Shown piece by piece: positions 42,885 to 54,767 of a DNA stretch of 64,000 nt. The notes beneath the pieces were generated by a model, which was not told the DNA's origin, made no database searches, and saw only the letters and a program-made list of their open reading frames with translations. This stretch comes from Nemopilema nomurai (taxonomy: Eukaryota > Cnidaria > Scyphozoa > Rhizostomeae > Rhizostomatidae). Numbering within the stretch: position 1 is the first letter of the stretch; every line of letters starts with the position of its first letter. Both the position numbers and the translations under genes were made by a program. The stretch covers positions 21,822 through 85,821 of the forward strand of contig ML133494.1 of the NCBI GenBank assembly GCA_003864495.1, written 5' to 3'.

Positions 42885-44221
42885 TATATTAATCCGTTAG
42901 GGTAGTATGTTTGAGAATAAAAGATTGATGCGGAGCAGGAACTGTGGAGGCGAGCCTGCTTTGTAGCAATTATTCTCAGAGTAGTATATAAGCTAATCAC
43001 GACCAAGAATTTCTAATCGTGTGAAGAATTAGAAGAATCAGAAAACATTAGTTTGCTAGATGTGAAATGTGAAGGTGGTATGGTATGAGAATGACTAGCT
43101 TTCATTAAACCGGGTGTTGAGGAAGCCATGTTAAAAAACACTGAATAAAAAATGTCGTAGTGTTTTCCTTCCTTAATTTGAAAATAGCTTTGCCCTTGCT
43201 GGTCATTCTGTAAGAATCTAAACAGCTCTCTAGGGACTTAATCATCTATCCTGCTTTTCTACAACCGGTAATGAATCTTAATTTATTCTTAAAATTGTTA
43301 CTGGTTGTTGAAAAATCACCACTTCCTGAACACAAGAATATGTTCGCATTTAGCTTTGGGGTTACGCTTTGGTTTTCAAGTTCCTGGTTTAAGATTGACG
43401 TCCATAGCAGACTTCCAGGCAGGGTTTTTAGTTCACTAGAGTGGCCCTTTGAAACTTAAATCAATATTTGACAACCGAAGGACTTTAGCCAGACTTTTCT
43501 TTCTTTCAATGACTGTAAAAGGTTTTTAAGCCTGTGAACGAAATCTGTTTGCATTCTTCATGTTTTACAAGTAGACAAACATACAAGAGAACGGAAATGG
43601 AATGAAAAATAACTGGTATATTTACCATTTAGTCCTACTAGTGCATTTATTTAACCTTTGGCTTGGAAGTAAAGACAGAATGAGAGTAAGGAGGGCTGGG
43701 ACCCTCTTATTGTTGCAGTTGTTTCCGGGGGCTTGGGAAGGTTTGCGAGAGGTTGCTGAGAATGAATTACATACACGTGGAATTTTTCACGTTTTCATTC
43801 CGAATAAAGGGTCTAGGCTTAGGCGACCAACAGACGTTAAGAATACCACATTAATCCAAGGGGGTTGCTAGCCCCCATCTGAAATTAAGTGACCTAATTT
43901 TTCATAATAAACATGCTCGAGATGATTTGATATGGGCAATGCAAGTTATGGATGCCAATTAAGATAAAGAGCCACTGTAAAGTACTGTTCTCCAATAAGA
44001 GAATTACTATCAGGAAAGCCTCCTATTTCTAGACTCTAAGACATTTTTTTGAAATGTTTTCTTATGAAAGTTAATCACATTTCTTGACATGTTTTTGGCT
44101 AAAAGTGTAACATCTTAAAAATTTCGTCATTTGTTTATTTTATTTGAATTTTTCAGAAATGTTGCTTATCAGAAGAGAAGTTTTTGCACTGAGTTCATCC
44201 AATCCTACACGTGTTGAAATA

Positions 44222-44283
44222 AGTTGTTGTTGCCTCTGTTGTTGTTGTTGTTGTTGCTTCTGTCGTTGTTGCTGCTTCTGTTG
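44222..44283 (+). repeat. GTT-rich trinucleotide repeat
   Basis: An interrupted run of GTT, GCT and TCT triplets of about 60 bp in the gene-poor interval. Confidence 0.7.
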
Positions 44284-45389
44284 ATTATGGTGCTGCATGG
44301 CGGCAGACTAAAACGTTGATCAGATAACAGGACTGTGGGCTGTTAGGAATCTAGCAATCGAAATTTGCCCAAAGCAGGTTATCAAAACTCGTTTTGAGAT
44401 ACGAACTACGTCTTTGTTATGTTTTATCATTTGCACGATTTGGTGTGATTAGAAAGCAGTCAGTCTGCCTCCATGCTTATTCATCAAAAGGTGCCTTATT
44501 ATTGACTTAAAGAAAACACCACCTGCTTTCAATTTCGTTGTGTACAGAATCAAAAGGACCAGTACCTATTGAAAAGTTCTGCCTGGACGCATTGGTAGAG
44601 CATACAAACTTTTCAATGGTTAATTTAGTGAAATGACGTGTATATGTTGACAGGTAAGACTGCAAATGCCTTGGACATACGTCAAACTGTCAATTACTTT
44701 ATCTGCGCGGGGAACGCCAAGACAACAGAATTAAATTTGTGGATAATGAATGCACCGCGTGAAATTATGCGCGGAATTTTGAGCAGATTTTCCGATAAGG
44801 TCTTTAATTTTTCATTTTTTTCGCGAAGCAAGGGGCCAATTCCAAATCTCAATTGTATATTCGCGGAGAACTGACCGCGTTTATACATTTTCTGCGCGGA
44901 TTCTCCTGCAAATTCTTGCTAATGCGGATGCGATAAAATGGCTACAAATTATCGGCGCGTTCCCCGCGCGGACAAAATATCTCAGTCTGGGGCATGAGCT
45001 GGAGCAAAATCGTAAAAGTAATGATAAAACAAAACTCTGATATTATCTTCCAAAAATCGTATAGGTCTTCTTTGGTATCTTTTGCCCTCGCGGTTTCCCT
45101 GACTTTATCATTCACCCCTTCTAACCTCCTCTGCACGCTGGCTATTCGAGCCTGGTGACCAAAGAATGCTTTTCCAAAAATTTTCTTTCTAGTAGCATGT
45201 TTTACAGTCACCAAAGACCAATGCCATCTCAGATGATCTCGCAATTTCCCATATTGTTGATAACAATTTTAGGATGCAAGTGTACTTTCTTTTTGACTTG
45301 GAGTGAACTTTTTACTGGTCAACCCGAACCAACCTAGCGGAGGGGGGCTGAAGGGAGGAAATTAAAGTATTCATCAAGGACAATTTGAG

Positions 45390-45458
45390 GTAGAAAACAT
45401 TAGTGATAGCATTTGGAAGGGTCGCATTTGCTCGTAATTGACAATATCATATTGATAA
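45390..45458 (+). repeat. Dispersed repeat, copy 2
   Basis: Partner of 30204-30270: CATTTGCTCGTAATTGACAA and ATCATATTGATAA are shared, with the preceding TTAGTGATAGCA. Confidence 0.5.
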
Positions 45459-48400
45459 GAAAGCATTTTTCCAATCGAAAGAAGTTTTTACATTGTATTC
45501 TTACTTTTCTGTCACGTAATGTTGGGCAACTCTTTCGGCCTTGCTACAAAACCTATCTGACTTTAATCAAGTGATTTTCTCTGAATATTTGTGTTAATAT
45601 CGGTTTTGGGTTGCTTATTAATATTCAATACAACATTCCTAAAGCTAATATTCAATCTTGCTTTCGAATCTTGTCCAGGTTTCCCCCACCGTAGCTCCAG
45701 CTTGCATCAGACTTCCACGAAATAATTTTAAAGCACCCTTTTGTTTTCCATCTTTGGTCGCAGCAGGTACCGCCCTCCCTATATTATTGTCTGGTTTATG
45801 TTTACAAAGATGCTTTTGTTCACTTGCAATCAGGCGTAACTCTGTCGCCATTTGTTTACCTCTGCTCGAATTTGTCGAAGCTAAATTGTACCATTTTAAA
45901 ATTTATCATAACTTGTTTTACTTCCCATCTTTCTCTTTATATTATTCTGTATCAAAGTTTTCTGTACGACTGGAGACCCTGCAAATTCATGGAAGGATTC
46001 CTGCAAGTAAAGAGACAAATCTGACGTCAGAGACCTTCAGTTTTGCATGTTTTCCATCATGCTGTCGCCTTTGTGCTACAGATGTATAAACATAAACGAT
46101 ATCTGCCAAGATTACGAAAAAGGGACAATCAAGAACCGTTGCAAGTCAATCTCTATAGAAAGACGACCTTTGCTTTAGGCTTGGCTGTTATCATGACATG
46201 CCCAGGCACAGTTTTCAGAACAAGTAATTTTATTATCACTCTCAATCCCCAAGAAATCCGTCTATAGACAGGCTTCTATTGCTTGCATATTTGGGTAATT
46301 TGACGCTCGTCTGGTCGAAATACTCTTATTTCATATGCACCTTTTGTTTGTTTATAAGAAAAAATATTTGAGAAGAGATAATTTGCCAAGATTAACAGTA
46401 AGGTCGTGCAAGGGTTGTAGAACTCAGGGGGCTTAGCACCCCTTGTAAATGCTGAAAATTGGCAAAATTCTACATTTTCTATTGTTTTTAAAGTATTTAG
46501 TGCAAAAGCCCGCTTGTTATTAGGATAGCACAACATGACTGGCATGAGGCAATGTCACGGATATCTTTTTGAAACAGTTGATTGCAAATAATTTTCTGTT
46601 GTTGACATCGCAGCCTCCAAACCTTGACATATCTTTAGAGAACGGTCGTTTCTGGAACGTTTTGGTCTGACAGTGAACTGTATCATACTTTTCAAGGCTT
46701 ACGCCCGCACTGTGTTTGCTCCCGTCCATATTGTATCTTGTCACAATTGTTGCTATTCCCAGGGGGCTCACGGCTCATACCAGTCTTAAATAAATAACTA
46801 AGAGGTAAGGCAGATTTGATGAAGCTACGATGCTCCATTTACGAATTTTTCGTCCCTACCATTGCTGTAGGGTTAGGCCTAAATGATTTCCCTCATAAGT
46901 GCTTCAACAAACAACGACATAGTGTAAAAACACAGTACGGAGATAAGGATCGTTTTATTTCAGTATCTTTCAAGGGAGGCTTGCTGGAATAAATATCGAT
47001 AATTACTTCTGATTAAAATTTACAGCCCACAGGAAATCCCTTCTCAAACATCTGCGGTTACGTATTGTGTTCTTCTAAGAAATACTCCTGTTATTCGAGC
47101 GTAATGACGTCAATAGGTTTGTGTGGGCGGAACTCGTTTCTTTTTTCGTCTTAATTCTCGTTGCCGATGAATTGGCGAGAGGACCCTCGGCCACAATCGA
47201 CTAAACCGACCGATGACCCTCGATGGGTTATCGTTAACATACTTTCATCGTCGCTAGAAAGAAAAGCTCCTCATAGATTTTGAAGTTGCCTTCAAAGGAA
47301 CGTGCGATAACTTTTGATTGAATTCTTACATGTTTACGACTTAAATTCCAAAAACTTAAAGCTATTTTTTTAATGCTTGAAGGACGAGTTTCTGATTAAT
47401 TTTTTTTAAAGACTGCCAGGTCTCGTTTTGTTTATTCAATTGGCATTTGATATTACACATCATCTGCAGGACTGAAAGGCCCTAGCTTTTAGACTTTGTT
47501 CGCATCCTTTTTTTCTCTTGCGCCATCTGTTCAACATATCTCTGACAGATGATTATGCCCCACGTCATCTTATGAGATTTGTCAGTTTCGTCGGCATTAG
47601 AAAATTGCATCGCTGCACAGTATCAGCAGGTAATCTAATATATTTTCATAAACCTTAACCAACACCCACACAACACTCAAAGGTTTAGAATTATCACAGT
47701 ACGCGATTAAAACCAATAAACCTTCAATTTATTTGACGTTGGCAAAAATTCCTAGCTTTATGAAATTCCCTGTTTACGAAAATTCAGTCACTGTATGCTC
47801 TACTTATCATAGATTTGTCGTGTACTGTGTTCCTAGTTTTTTGAAAAACTGCACGCTTCGTTTAGGAGGTGTAATTTCTGCTGTGCTGTGTGGGCGAGAA
47901 ATGATTTGTTTCGCCCACTCATTCAATATTCCTTTCCAGATCTATTCTACAAATGGTGGCCAGAACCCCACCAACTAAGCCAGTACAAACAGTAAATGTT
48001 TTGCAGTAACGAATTCATTTGATGTAATAAAAGTCCTGTTGTACTTTCTCGGGGAAATTCTCGCTAGGACACGTTCGCCTTCCGAATGAATGATAAATCG
48101 GAAATCCCCTGTCCCGAAGCCGCGACGAATTCCAAGGCGAAAAGGTGAGGTCATCGGCCGACGGAAAGAAATTTTATGCAAATTAGCCAACGCTACTAAT
48201 TTCGCTGCACCGAGAATTATGCTCACTTTAACATAGCAGTCCGAAGCGAGAAGTCGAAGTGTAGAAAGAGCTGAAAGCAAAGAACAGAAGGTATCAAGCA
48301 ACCGCTGTCATTCATCAAGACAAACTCATTCACTTTCTGAAGCATCTTGCAAGATATTTATAAAGGTTAGTTTGTTTTTATAGCAATTCACCGTTTTCGA

Positions 48401-49596
48401 TTTATCGCATGTTACGAGTCTTGTAGCCTAAAGTTGTTCCACGACAAGAAGTTGACTGACTTCACTTTCGATTTGCAAAGCCGCTCTGATATCTCGATCA
48501 ATCGTCCTAAAGGTGCAATCTATTTATTAAACAATAAATTTGCTTTAATGGTAAATTTAGGCGCTAAACCAATCTGAAAACGAAGAGATCCAGTTGCGTC
48601 CACGGGTCGCATTTTCTCGTGCAAACTTTCGGTTTGCGACCAACTAATTCTTTCTTGTCATTACCTTTTCGAAGTTACTAAATGTGCTGTTGCACTTGAC
48701 ATAAGTTTGAAAATTTACCCCAACTTTCTGCCATGCTTGTTTCTTTGCGCACAATACTTTTAACGAAGTTTTATTAAGCCGTTCAACTGTAAAACGAAAG
48801 TGGCGACAGCTTACGGGCTGTTTATAAACACGACACGTTCCATCTCCAAAGCTTCTAATAATTAACTTCCACCACTATCAAAATGTTTAAATTATTTAGG
48901 AATAGATAGTTATTAGAGAGCGGAAGCCGAATATGGAAAGTACTGTTAACTTTTTGCGACGGTCGCTAGGCCTGTTAAAAGTTAGTGCCCTCCGCCGAAG
49001 ACTCGCGAAGTGTCGGATTGCTATTTGCATGGAGCGAAGGTTGCAGGTCCGTTAAAGTTATTTGCTGGCCTAAGTTTCTTTCCTGGATAAAGTTCTTTAT
49101 AAACGAGTTGAAACAACGCTCTTTGGTTATTTTTTGGCGCGTAGACTCAGGATAACTTCGATAAAGCAAGTGGACAGGGCGGTTGCCAATTTGGGGCTGC
49201 CTTGTACGCGAATGGGTGTTTAAGTGGTAAACTCGTTGGATCTGCCAAAAATATCTACCAAATCGATTAAAACGTATTTTTCCTTCTTAATGTCAGTTTT
49301 GACCTTCCTCAAAACGACTCAGCCCTCGAGCTTTGCTTGAAAGTGGGCTTGGCCGAAATATGACTCTTCGGAGGCACGCGTGTAAAAACAGCGCATCTAA
49401 AGTTGGTTATGTCGCATTCTGGGGTAAGAGTATATCGGCAATACACTAGTCCATCTGCGCATTAAAATACGTGCACTTTTGCATCGTCGATGCCATCAAA
49501 AGTTTCGACGAAGATCCATCACGCGCCATAGAAGGCGTCTTCTATAATGCGGGGGATGACCCTTATGGTTTCGAAACTTGAAGATACTATAGTTTA

Positions 49597-49624
49597 ATTT
49601 GCATATAAATGGAAGGGGACTCCC
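49597..49624 (+). promoter_or_regulatory. Promoter-like motif cluster upstream of the ETS gene
   Basis: Within 28 bp there is an exact octamer (POU) motif in reverse orientation, ATTTGCAT (49597-49604). It overlaps a TATA box, TATAAAT (49604-49610). A kappaB-like site, GGGGACTCCC (49615-49624), follows. A CCAAT box occurs about 70 bp downstream. The ETS start codon is at 49930. Motifs are seen directly; promoter function is inference. Confidence 0.45.
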
Positions 49625-49929
49625 AGCTTGGTCAATAGAGCGTTTGGCGGCCAGCAAGCGGAATCACCTTATTGTGCGGAGAGCAGTTCTGACCAATAGG
49701 AGAAAGCCGGCCGTTTTTGATTGACGTAAATGAAGAAGCTTTTGTTTTTGGTTATCATGGCGAGGTGTTCCCCCCTTTGTTTAAGATGGAATGTCAAGGC
49801 TCATTGGCTGTTTGTTCAATGCGATTTATTTAATGAAGTTTTATTGCTTCAAGCATTTTATTGCTATTACTATTTGTAGAAAGGCTTTTTGGACAACCAC
49901 ATGATGTTGGAATTTGTATTTTTTTCTAG

Positions 49930-52078
49930 ATGAACTATTCAGGGAACGATTTTCAAGTTGTTCCAGATGATGGGTATGGCTCACCCCATGATTACCCATA
50001 TTACAATGCGTCCTCAATGGCGAGCCCAGCCGGAAGTACAGCATCAAGTGCAGTGGATTCCGCCTTTGATGAACTTGCAGAAGGTAAATTTGAAAGTATT
50101 ACGCTTGGATACAAATATTAAAACAGTACTCAAAGTTTATCAGTATTTATTTTTCAGTAATGAAATTATTTTAAGAAAATTTGATAGATTGGAAAGAATA
50201 TTTCATGTTGATTTTTGATGATATAGCATTGTCATTATGTTGATTTTTTGTTGTAACATCACTATTGTTAAGAATCAAGTTCTTAAATTCTTAAAGGCTT
50301 TGGCATGCTGAAAGTGTTTTGATAATCCATTCAAATTTATCTTTTCATTTTCAGTCATTCCAGAGTTGATTGACACAGATAGTAATTTCACTGCAAGCCC
50401 CATGACATATCAGGACATCTCTGTCTTGAGTAAGTACATTTATTCATTCCATTCATTCAAATCTTTTTGTACTAATGAGGTTTCAAAATTCTTCATTATG
50501 TGTGTGCAGGTGATCAGATGGACATAGAAATACATTCTTTTCTGCAGTTTCCATTTGTCTTCATATGAATTTTCAATATTTTTAAATATGTGCTACTCAC
50601 AGATATCTAAAATTGGTTTTCTAAATTTTTTAGGTCCATACGAATCCCAAGAATCCTCTGATCAAGAAAAATTTGGATGCCCATTTTCAGGTAAATATCA
50701 AATAAAAACCTGTGTTTTAGAAGTTTTGTGCCTTTGTTTAAAATGAATGACTGCATTTGGTATGCCTTGCTCTTTAGCTGATATTTTGAAGCATTTTTGA
50801 ATGTTGCATATTAGAAATGGAACCTGTTGTTTCAGCATTTACCTCTTTATCTATTTATATATTAAATGTTTTATTCTTATCTTGCATAGAAAATGGACTA
50901 CAAAGAAGCCCAAACATGTACGAGGCAGCCTCACCATCAATATCAAATTCTGATTATGAGGAGGCATGGTCTCCGTCGTCAACTCATTTGATAAAAGCAG
51001 TGAAGCAAGCATCAACAAAGAGAGGGCACTCACCTGATGCCACTGATGCTGGCAAATACGTTTCTTCTGATTTAGATCAGCCATTGAAGAAAAGAAAGAT
51101 GACTGACTCTGAAGCCATTGCAAGATACGCAGAGGTCCTTTTGTGCTTAGATGCCCAAAAGAAGAACAAGAAGAGCGAAAAGATGTTCTTTTATCCACAA
51201 AATGAGGCATTGGAATGTCTCTCCTTGATTCAAAGGAATCAAGCGACATCAAATCAACTGATTTGGCCCAGGAAAAAGCCCAGCAACCCTTGCTTAACCT
51301 TGATGATGATATTTTGACAAACAACTTTGCTGTTTTGGCAGAATATTTGAACAGTGATTTGAATGCATTGAACAACAGAATAAGCTCAGATGCCAATAAC
51401 AACTACGTGGTGATCAAGAAAGAAGAGGCTTCTTTCCCAGGCAGCAAGCTAAATGCTGATACTACTCCCCAGTTCAGTATGCCTGAGCCAATTAAACAGG
51501 AGGTCCCAGAAATTGTCACGACCAAGCCGCTCGAAAGTTACAGCATTCAACCCCCAGTTGTTGATTCGCCTCCGCTTTCTGGTACCAAGAACAGGTCCAA
51601 AGATGTCCCAAAGCCCGCAGCCTCTATTTCATGGTGCAAGGGTGCTGTTCCACGAGCAGATGGAGTTATCTTTTTTCAGGTGCCAAATCAGGTTGCTGAG
51701 AGTAAGGACTTGAAGAAGACCACAGTAGCCTCTAGCGTGGAGACTCCAACCACTGTTAATGTAGAAGAATGGATGGGCCAATCTAGGCAGAGGAGGCCTG
51801 GTCTCATTTCACGTAGCAGCAAGCCGCGGCTGTACAATTTTCTGCAGGAGCTGTTGCATGACTCAAGGTACAAATGCATTGAGTGGGTTGATAAGGTGAA
51901 AGGAATCTTCAAGTTCATTGACTCTGGTGAGGTGGCACGCTTCTGGGGTCAACGCAAGAACAAGCCAAACATGAAGTATGAAAACTTTGCAAGGTCACTT
52001 CGCACCTACATTGCAAAGGGTATACTCACCAAGCCTCGAAACAAGCTGGTATATCAGTTCACCGCTGATTACCTCTAA
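49930..52078 (+). CDS. ETS-domain transcription factor, SPI/PU.1-like, with a frame break in the last exon
   Basis: Exons are 49930-50083, 50355-50429, 50634-50690 and 50890-52078, with good splice signals and matching phases. The ETS winged-helix domain is at the extreme C-terminus (from about 51,827). It starts with PRLYNFLQELLHDSRY and continues with WVDKVKGIFKFIDSGE and ARFWGQRKNKPNMKYENFAR. The recognition-helix arginines are present in ARSLRTY. The RLYNFL opening and NKLVYQF end resemble PU.1/SpiB/SpiC more than other ETS groups, so binding to GGAA-core sites in the nucleus is expected. The N-terminal half is acidic and serine-rich, as in activation domains (DVLS, SDYEEAWSPSS). Exon 4 begins in one frame, open to TGA at 51315-51317, but the ETS domain lies in the -1 frame, which is open only after a TGA at 51203-51205. 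Possible explanations are a sequence error, a null allele, -1 frameshifting or an unusual intron (51135-51271 would restore frame). Confidence 0.82.
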
Positions 52079-53505
52079 TAAATTCCCATCTTGGGACGTA
52101 CGAATGCACAAAGATTTGCATTCAATTATACTGTGCACCTGTATTTTATAGGTGTACAAAATGTTGTTTTCATCCACCCATTAAAGTGTCTTAGACTTAT
52201 GTCTGAGTAAAATGTATTTACTATGTAAAGTTATTGTTAATTGATTGGAGAGGCATTTAAGGTAGCAAACTATTGTTTGATAGTTTTGTCAAGAGCTGAT
52301 GCTATCCTTGTGTTACTTGTCAAAAATTTCAACTTAAGGTTTAACATATGCCTCTCTATGTCAATTAATTTTAAGTCGTTTTAGACTTTGTATTTAATTT
52401 TTTGAAGCAGTTCAATTGTTCTGAATAATGCAGATTTTTTGTGATTTCTTGGATAAAGGAAAAGAATTGAATGATATTTGACCAGATTGTTGAAACTGGA
52501 GGAACTGCTTCAAATTTTGCACATAGTGTATATACCTTGTTTTTGGCTCAACTTGCACTTGTTGAGAAGAGTTATTTTCCTTATTTAGACCCCTATATAT
52601 TGTTTAGACTTCAGCTTGTCATAAAGAGTTTCAGTCAATTCAAAGTCTCTGTATCATGAAAATGCTTCCTGCATGTTGATGCTTCCATAATTTTTCAGCA
52701 CATTATATTTAGCTTCCAGTTAACTGTATCATTAGGCATACAACTGTAGCTTTGTTGTTGGTTTAACTATGTAAATGTATTATTTCAGAAAACTGATCTT
52801 GCAATAATGTTGCTATTATTAACTTTTTTGCTGTTAGAATTTCAGCTTTGAATTCAATTTGATTTGCTTCAAACCGAATAGCGGTGAAAATATGCATAGC
52901 TATATTGTTGTTAATGATATATAGTTCTCAAAACAGTTGCTTGTAATTTAGAGTTTATGAACACTACTTTAGTATGTATATAATTTACAGTAAGTTGTAG
53001 TTTCCTTACATGAGCAATTGTTTGTTGCTAGTTCGCTGTAGATTTAAAAAGTGTATTGGCTTTTATGTATTCGCTGTTATTAAGGTGATTATACTGCAAA
53101 AAAATTGTTGTATGTTAATATGTTTTTGTGAATAGTACTGCTTGTTAATCCTGAAGTTTTCCTTGAATCGTTCTGTGTGGTCAATTAATAATGAATTGTT
53201 ACCAGCCTCCTTTCAATACTTGACAGTTGATTAACAGGAAAACAGATGGGGACATTTTTTCATGAACAAAATCCTGAGGAGACGGTCATGTGGGATGAAA
53301 TAGCAACACAATTATTCAAACGAATTTTACCGTAAGTTTTTATCTCCAGCGGCCTACTGTTTCTCATCATCAGAGGGGGGCTTATAAGTGAGGGTGCTTA
53401 TAAGCGAGGGGGGCTAAATTGAGAGGGGTGCTTAAAAGAGAATCGACGGTATATAGATTTCCCCGCAGTTCTTAGCCTCTCTCTAAAGTAATTGTTTACA
53501 AGAAA
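52079..53505. other. ETS 3' UTR and intergenic stretch before phytochelatin synthase
   Basis: AT-rich sequence with no supported gene. The right end contains a block of the G-rich dispersed repeat (53375-53451), about 50 bp before the next start codon. Confidence 0.6.
53375..53451 (+). repeat. G-rich dispersed repeat fragment next to phytochelatin synthase
   Basis: GGGGGGCTTATAAGTGAGGG and GGGGGGCTAAATTGAGAGGG blocks and a GAATCGACGGTATA end resemble the terminus of the 38559-38874 repeat (GATTCACGGTACA). It places host-type repeat DNA directly against the phytochelatin synthase gene. Confidence 0.5.
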
Positions 53506-54231
53506 ATGGCGGGACCGGGAAGAGATCCTAAGCGTGGAGAATCTTGGTACAATGCAAAGCTCCCTAGCTGCATGATAAAGTTAGAATCTGTGTCCGGGCA
53601 GAAGTTATTAAAGGAATGTACTTTGAAATCTCTTTCCATGATACGAAGTTTCGTTAAACAAAGAAACAGAACCTTGTGCGGCCCTTGTTCTTTATCCATT
53701 ATTGGCAATGCATTGGGCCTAGGCAGCGAATTACTAGGCTGTTTAGGTAAGTTGGATGAAAGTAACCTCATCAACCATGAGTGTGTCAGAAATTTTGCGC
53801 ATGAAATTAAGTTAACCCATCACGGAGCAACTTTGCGGCAAATGGCGTATTTCGCAGGGAAGCTTGGCTTTGATGTCTCGTTATATCATGTCGGCGAAGA
53901 AACGCGAGTCCTGAAAAACGGAGAAAAGATTGGTAATTGCCTGGACGTTGCTCAGTTTAAAGAAGTTGTAAAAAATGCCTTTGATAGTAATTTATTCTTG
54001 ATACTTAATTACCACATGGGAACATTAGGCTACGTAGATTGTGGTGGCCATTTCAGTCCAGTTGGGGCTTGTTCAGAAAGGGACAATAGGTTACTGGTTC
54101 TTGATACTTGGCCAGAAACACCACCAGCATGGGTTGAGGCAGGTGATATATTCAAAGCCATGTCTACCATTGACCCAGTTTCAATGCAGCCAAGAGGTTT
54201 TATCGTTTTGAAGCATTTAGGTGGAAAATAG
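53506..54231 (+). CDS. PCS: Phytochelatin synthase, catalytic domain only, single exon
   Basis: A single uninterrupted frame of 241 residues starts at an ATG in good context (GAAAATGG) and ends at TAG (54229-54231). Phytochelatin synthase is a papain-fold gamma-glutamylcysteine dipeptidyl transpeptidase that makes metal-chelating peptides from glutathione. The catalytic triad is visible: Cys58 in TLCGPCSLSIIGNAL, His182 in GGHFSPVGA and Asp200 in LLVLDTWPETPP. The family signature PPAWV...AMSTID...RGFIVLK closes the domain. The 18-residue His-Asp spacing is as in Arabidopsis PCS1 (His162/Asp180). Plant and nematode enzymes have a further Cys-rich C-terminal region (C. elegans PCS-1 has about 371 residues); here there is none. 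The length is close to short bacterial homologues such as Nostoc alr0975. All other genes in the window have introns. A cytosolic location is likely, since I see no signal peptide. Confidence 0.88.
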   Translation: MAGPGRDPKRGESWYNAKLPSCMIKLESVSGQKLLKECTLKSLSMIRSFVKQRNRTLCGPCSLSIIGNALGLGSELLGCLGKLDESNLINHECVRNFAHEIKLTHHGATLRQMAYFAGKLGFDVSLYHVGEETRVLKNGEKIGNCLDVAQFKEVVKNAFDSNLFLILNYHMGTLGYVDCGGHFSPVGACSERDNRLLVLDTWPETPPAWVEAGDIFKAMSTIDPVSMQPRGFIVLKHLGGK

Positions 54232-54306
54232 GAAACATGTGGGCAGGTGCACACAGAACCACAATCCTTATCTTGGTTACTTTGGCTTTTATGTGGGATT
54301 TTCGTA

Positions 54307-54312
54307 AATAAA
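54307..54312 (+). terminator. Poly(A) signal of phytochelatin synthase
   Basis: AATAAA 76 bp after the stop codon, followed by a GT-rich stretch (GTTGTAGTTTATTGTTG). This is the expected layout for a compact eukaryotic 3' end. Confidence 0.6.
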
Positions 54313-54736
54313 GTTGTAGTTTATTGTTGCGTAGACCTTTGTATCTTCAAACATGTCTGGTCATGCAGACATGACTAAATTAGATGATGCCGGTGAAAGA
54401 TACAATAACAAACTCTATAGGAAATGGGTTCTTGAATTTGGAGACCTTGAAATTTGACATGAGAACTAGTAAATGGCCAACATTTTATTCTGTTCTTTAT
54501 TCCCTTAGGATTTTCTGTACCCAATTACACAAAACCTGTGTTGAGTTTTATAAAGGCAGCCTTGCTGTTTATTTAATTAGATTAACATCTGTATCTTACT
54601 TGATTTAAAAGTTGGTAAATGGCACTGTTGAGGTCAAAGTTATTGACCACTGATACATTATGCAACTATTTTTAAACCTTTTCTCCTTATCTTAAAACAA
54701 GCACGACAAATTAAAGAGTTATAATGCAAATTCAGC

Positions 54737-54767
54737 TACTGTAAATCCTCGAATTGGCCCCCCTTAA
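54737..54767 (-). repeat. Terminus of the G-rich dispersed repeat, inverted
   Basis: The complement reads GGGGGGCCAATTCGAGGATT then TACAGTA, almost identical to the right end of 38559-38874. Confidence 0.55.

Larger units (their letters stand above)
35661..49929. other. Long gene-poor interval between KMT5B and the ETS gene
   Basis: The first kilobase is the likely KMT5B 3' UTR, with AATAAA signals at 36712-36717 and 36725-36730. The rest contains only short open frames without recognisable domains, plus repeats listed separately (38559-38874, 41023-41116, 42166-42300, 42663-42884, 44222-44283, 45390-45458). The right end (about 48,000-49,929) is relatively GC-rich and likely regulatory or 5' UTR sequence for the ETS gene. 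I find no RNA gene. Confidence 0.6.

Noticed and set aside
47975..48301. A 108-residue minus-strand frame
   Set aside because: It is in relatively GC-rich sequence upstream of the ETS gene, with no domain and no splice context.
50851..51402. A 183-residue minus-strand frame
   Set aside because: It is a shadow of ETS exon 4, whose + strand product has clear splice joins and domain content.
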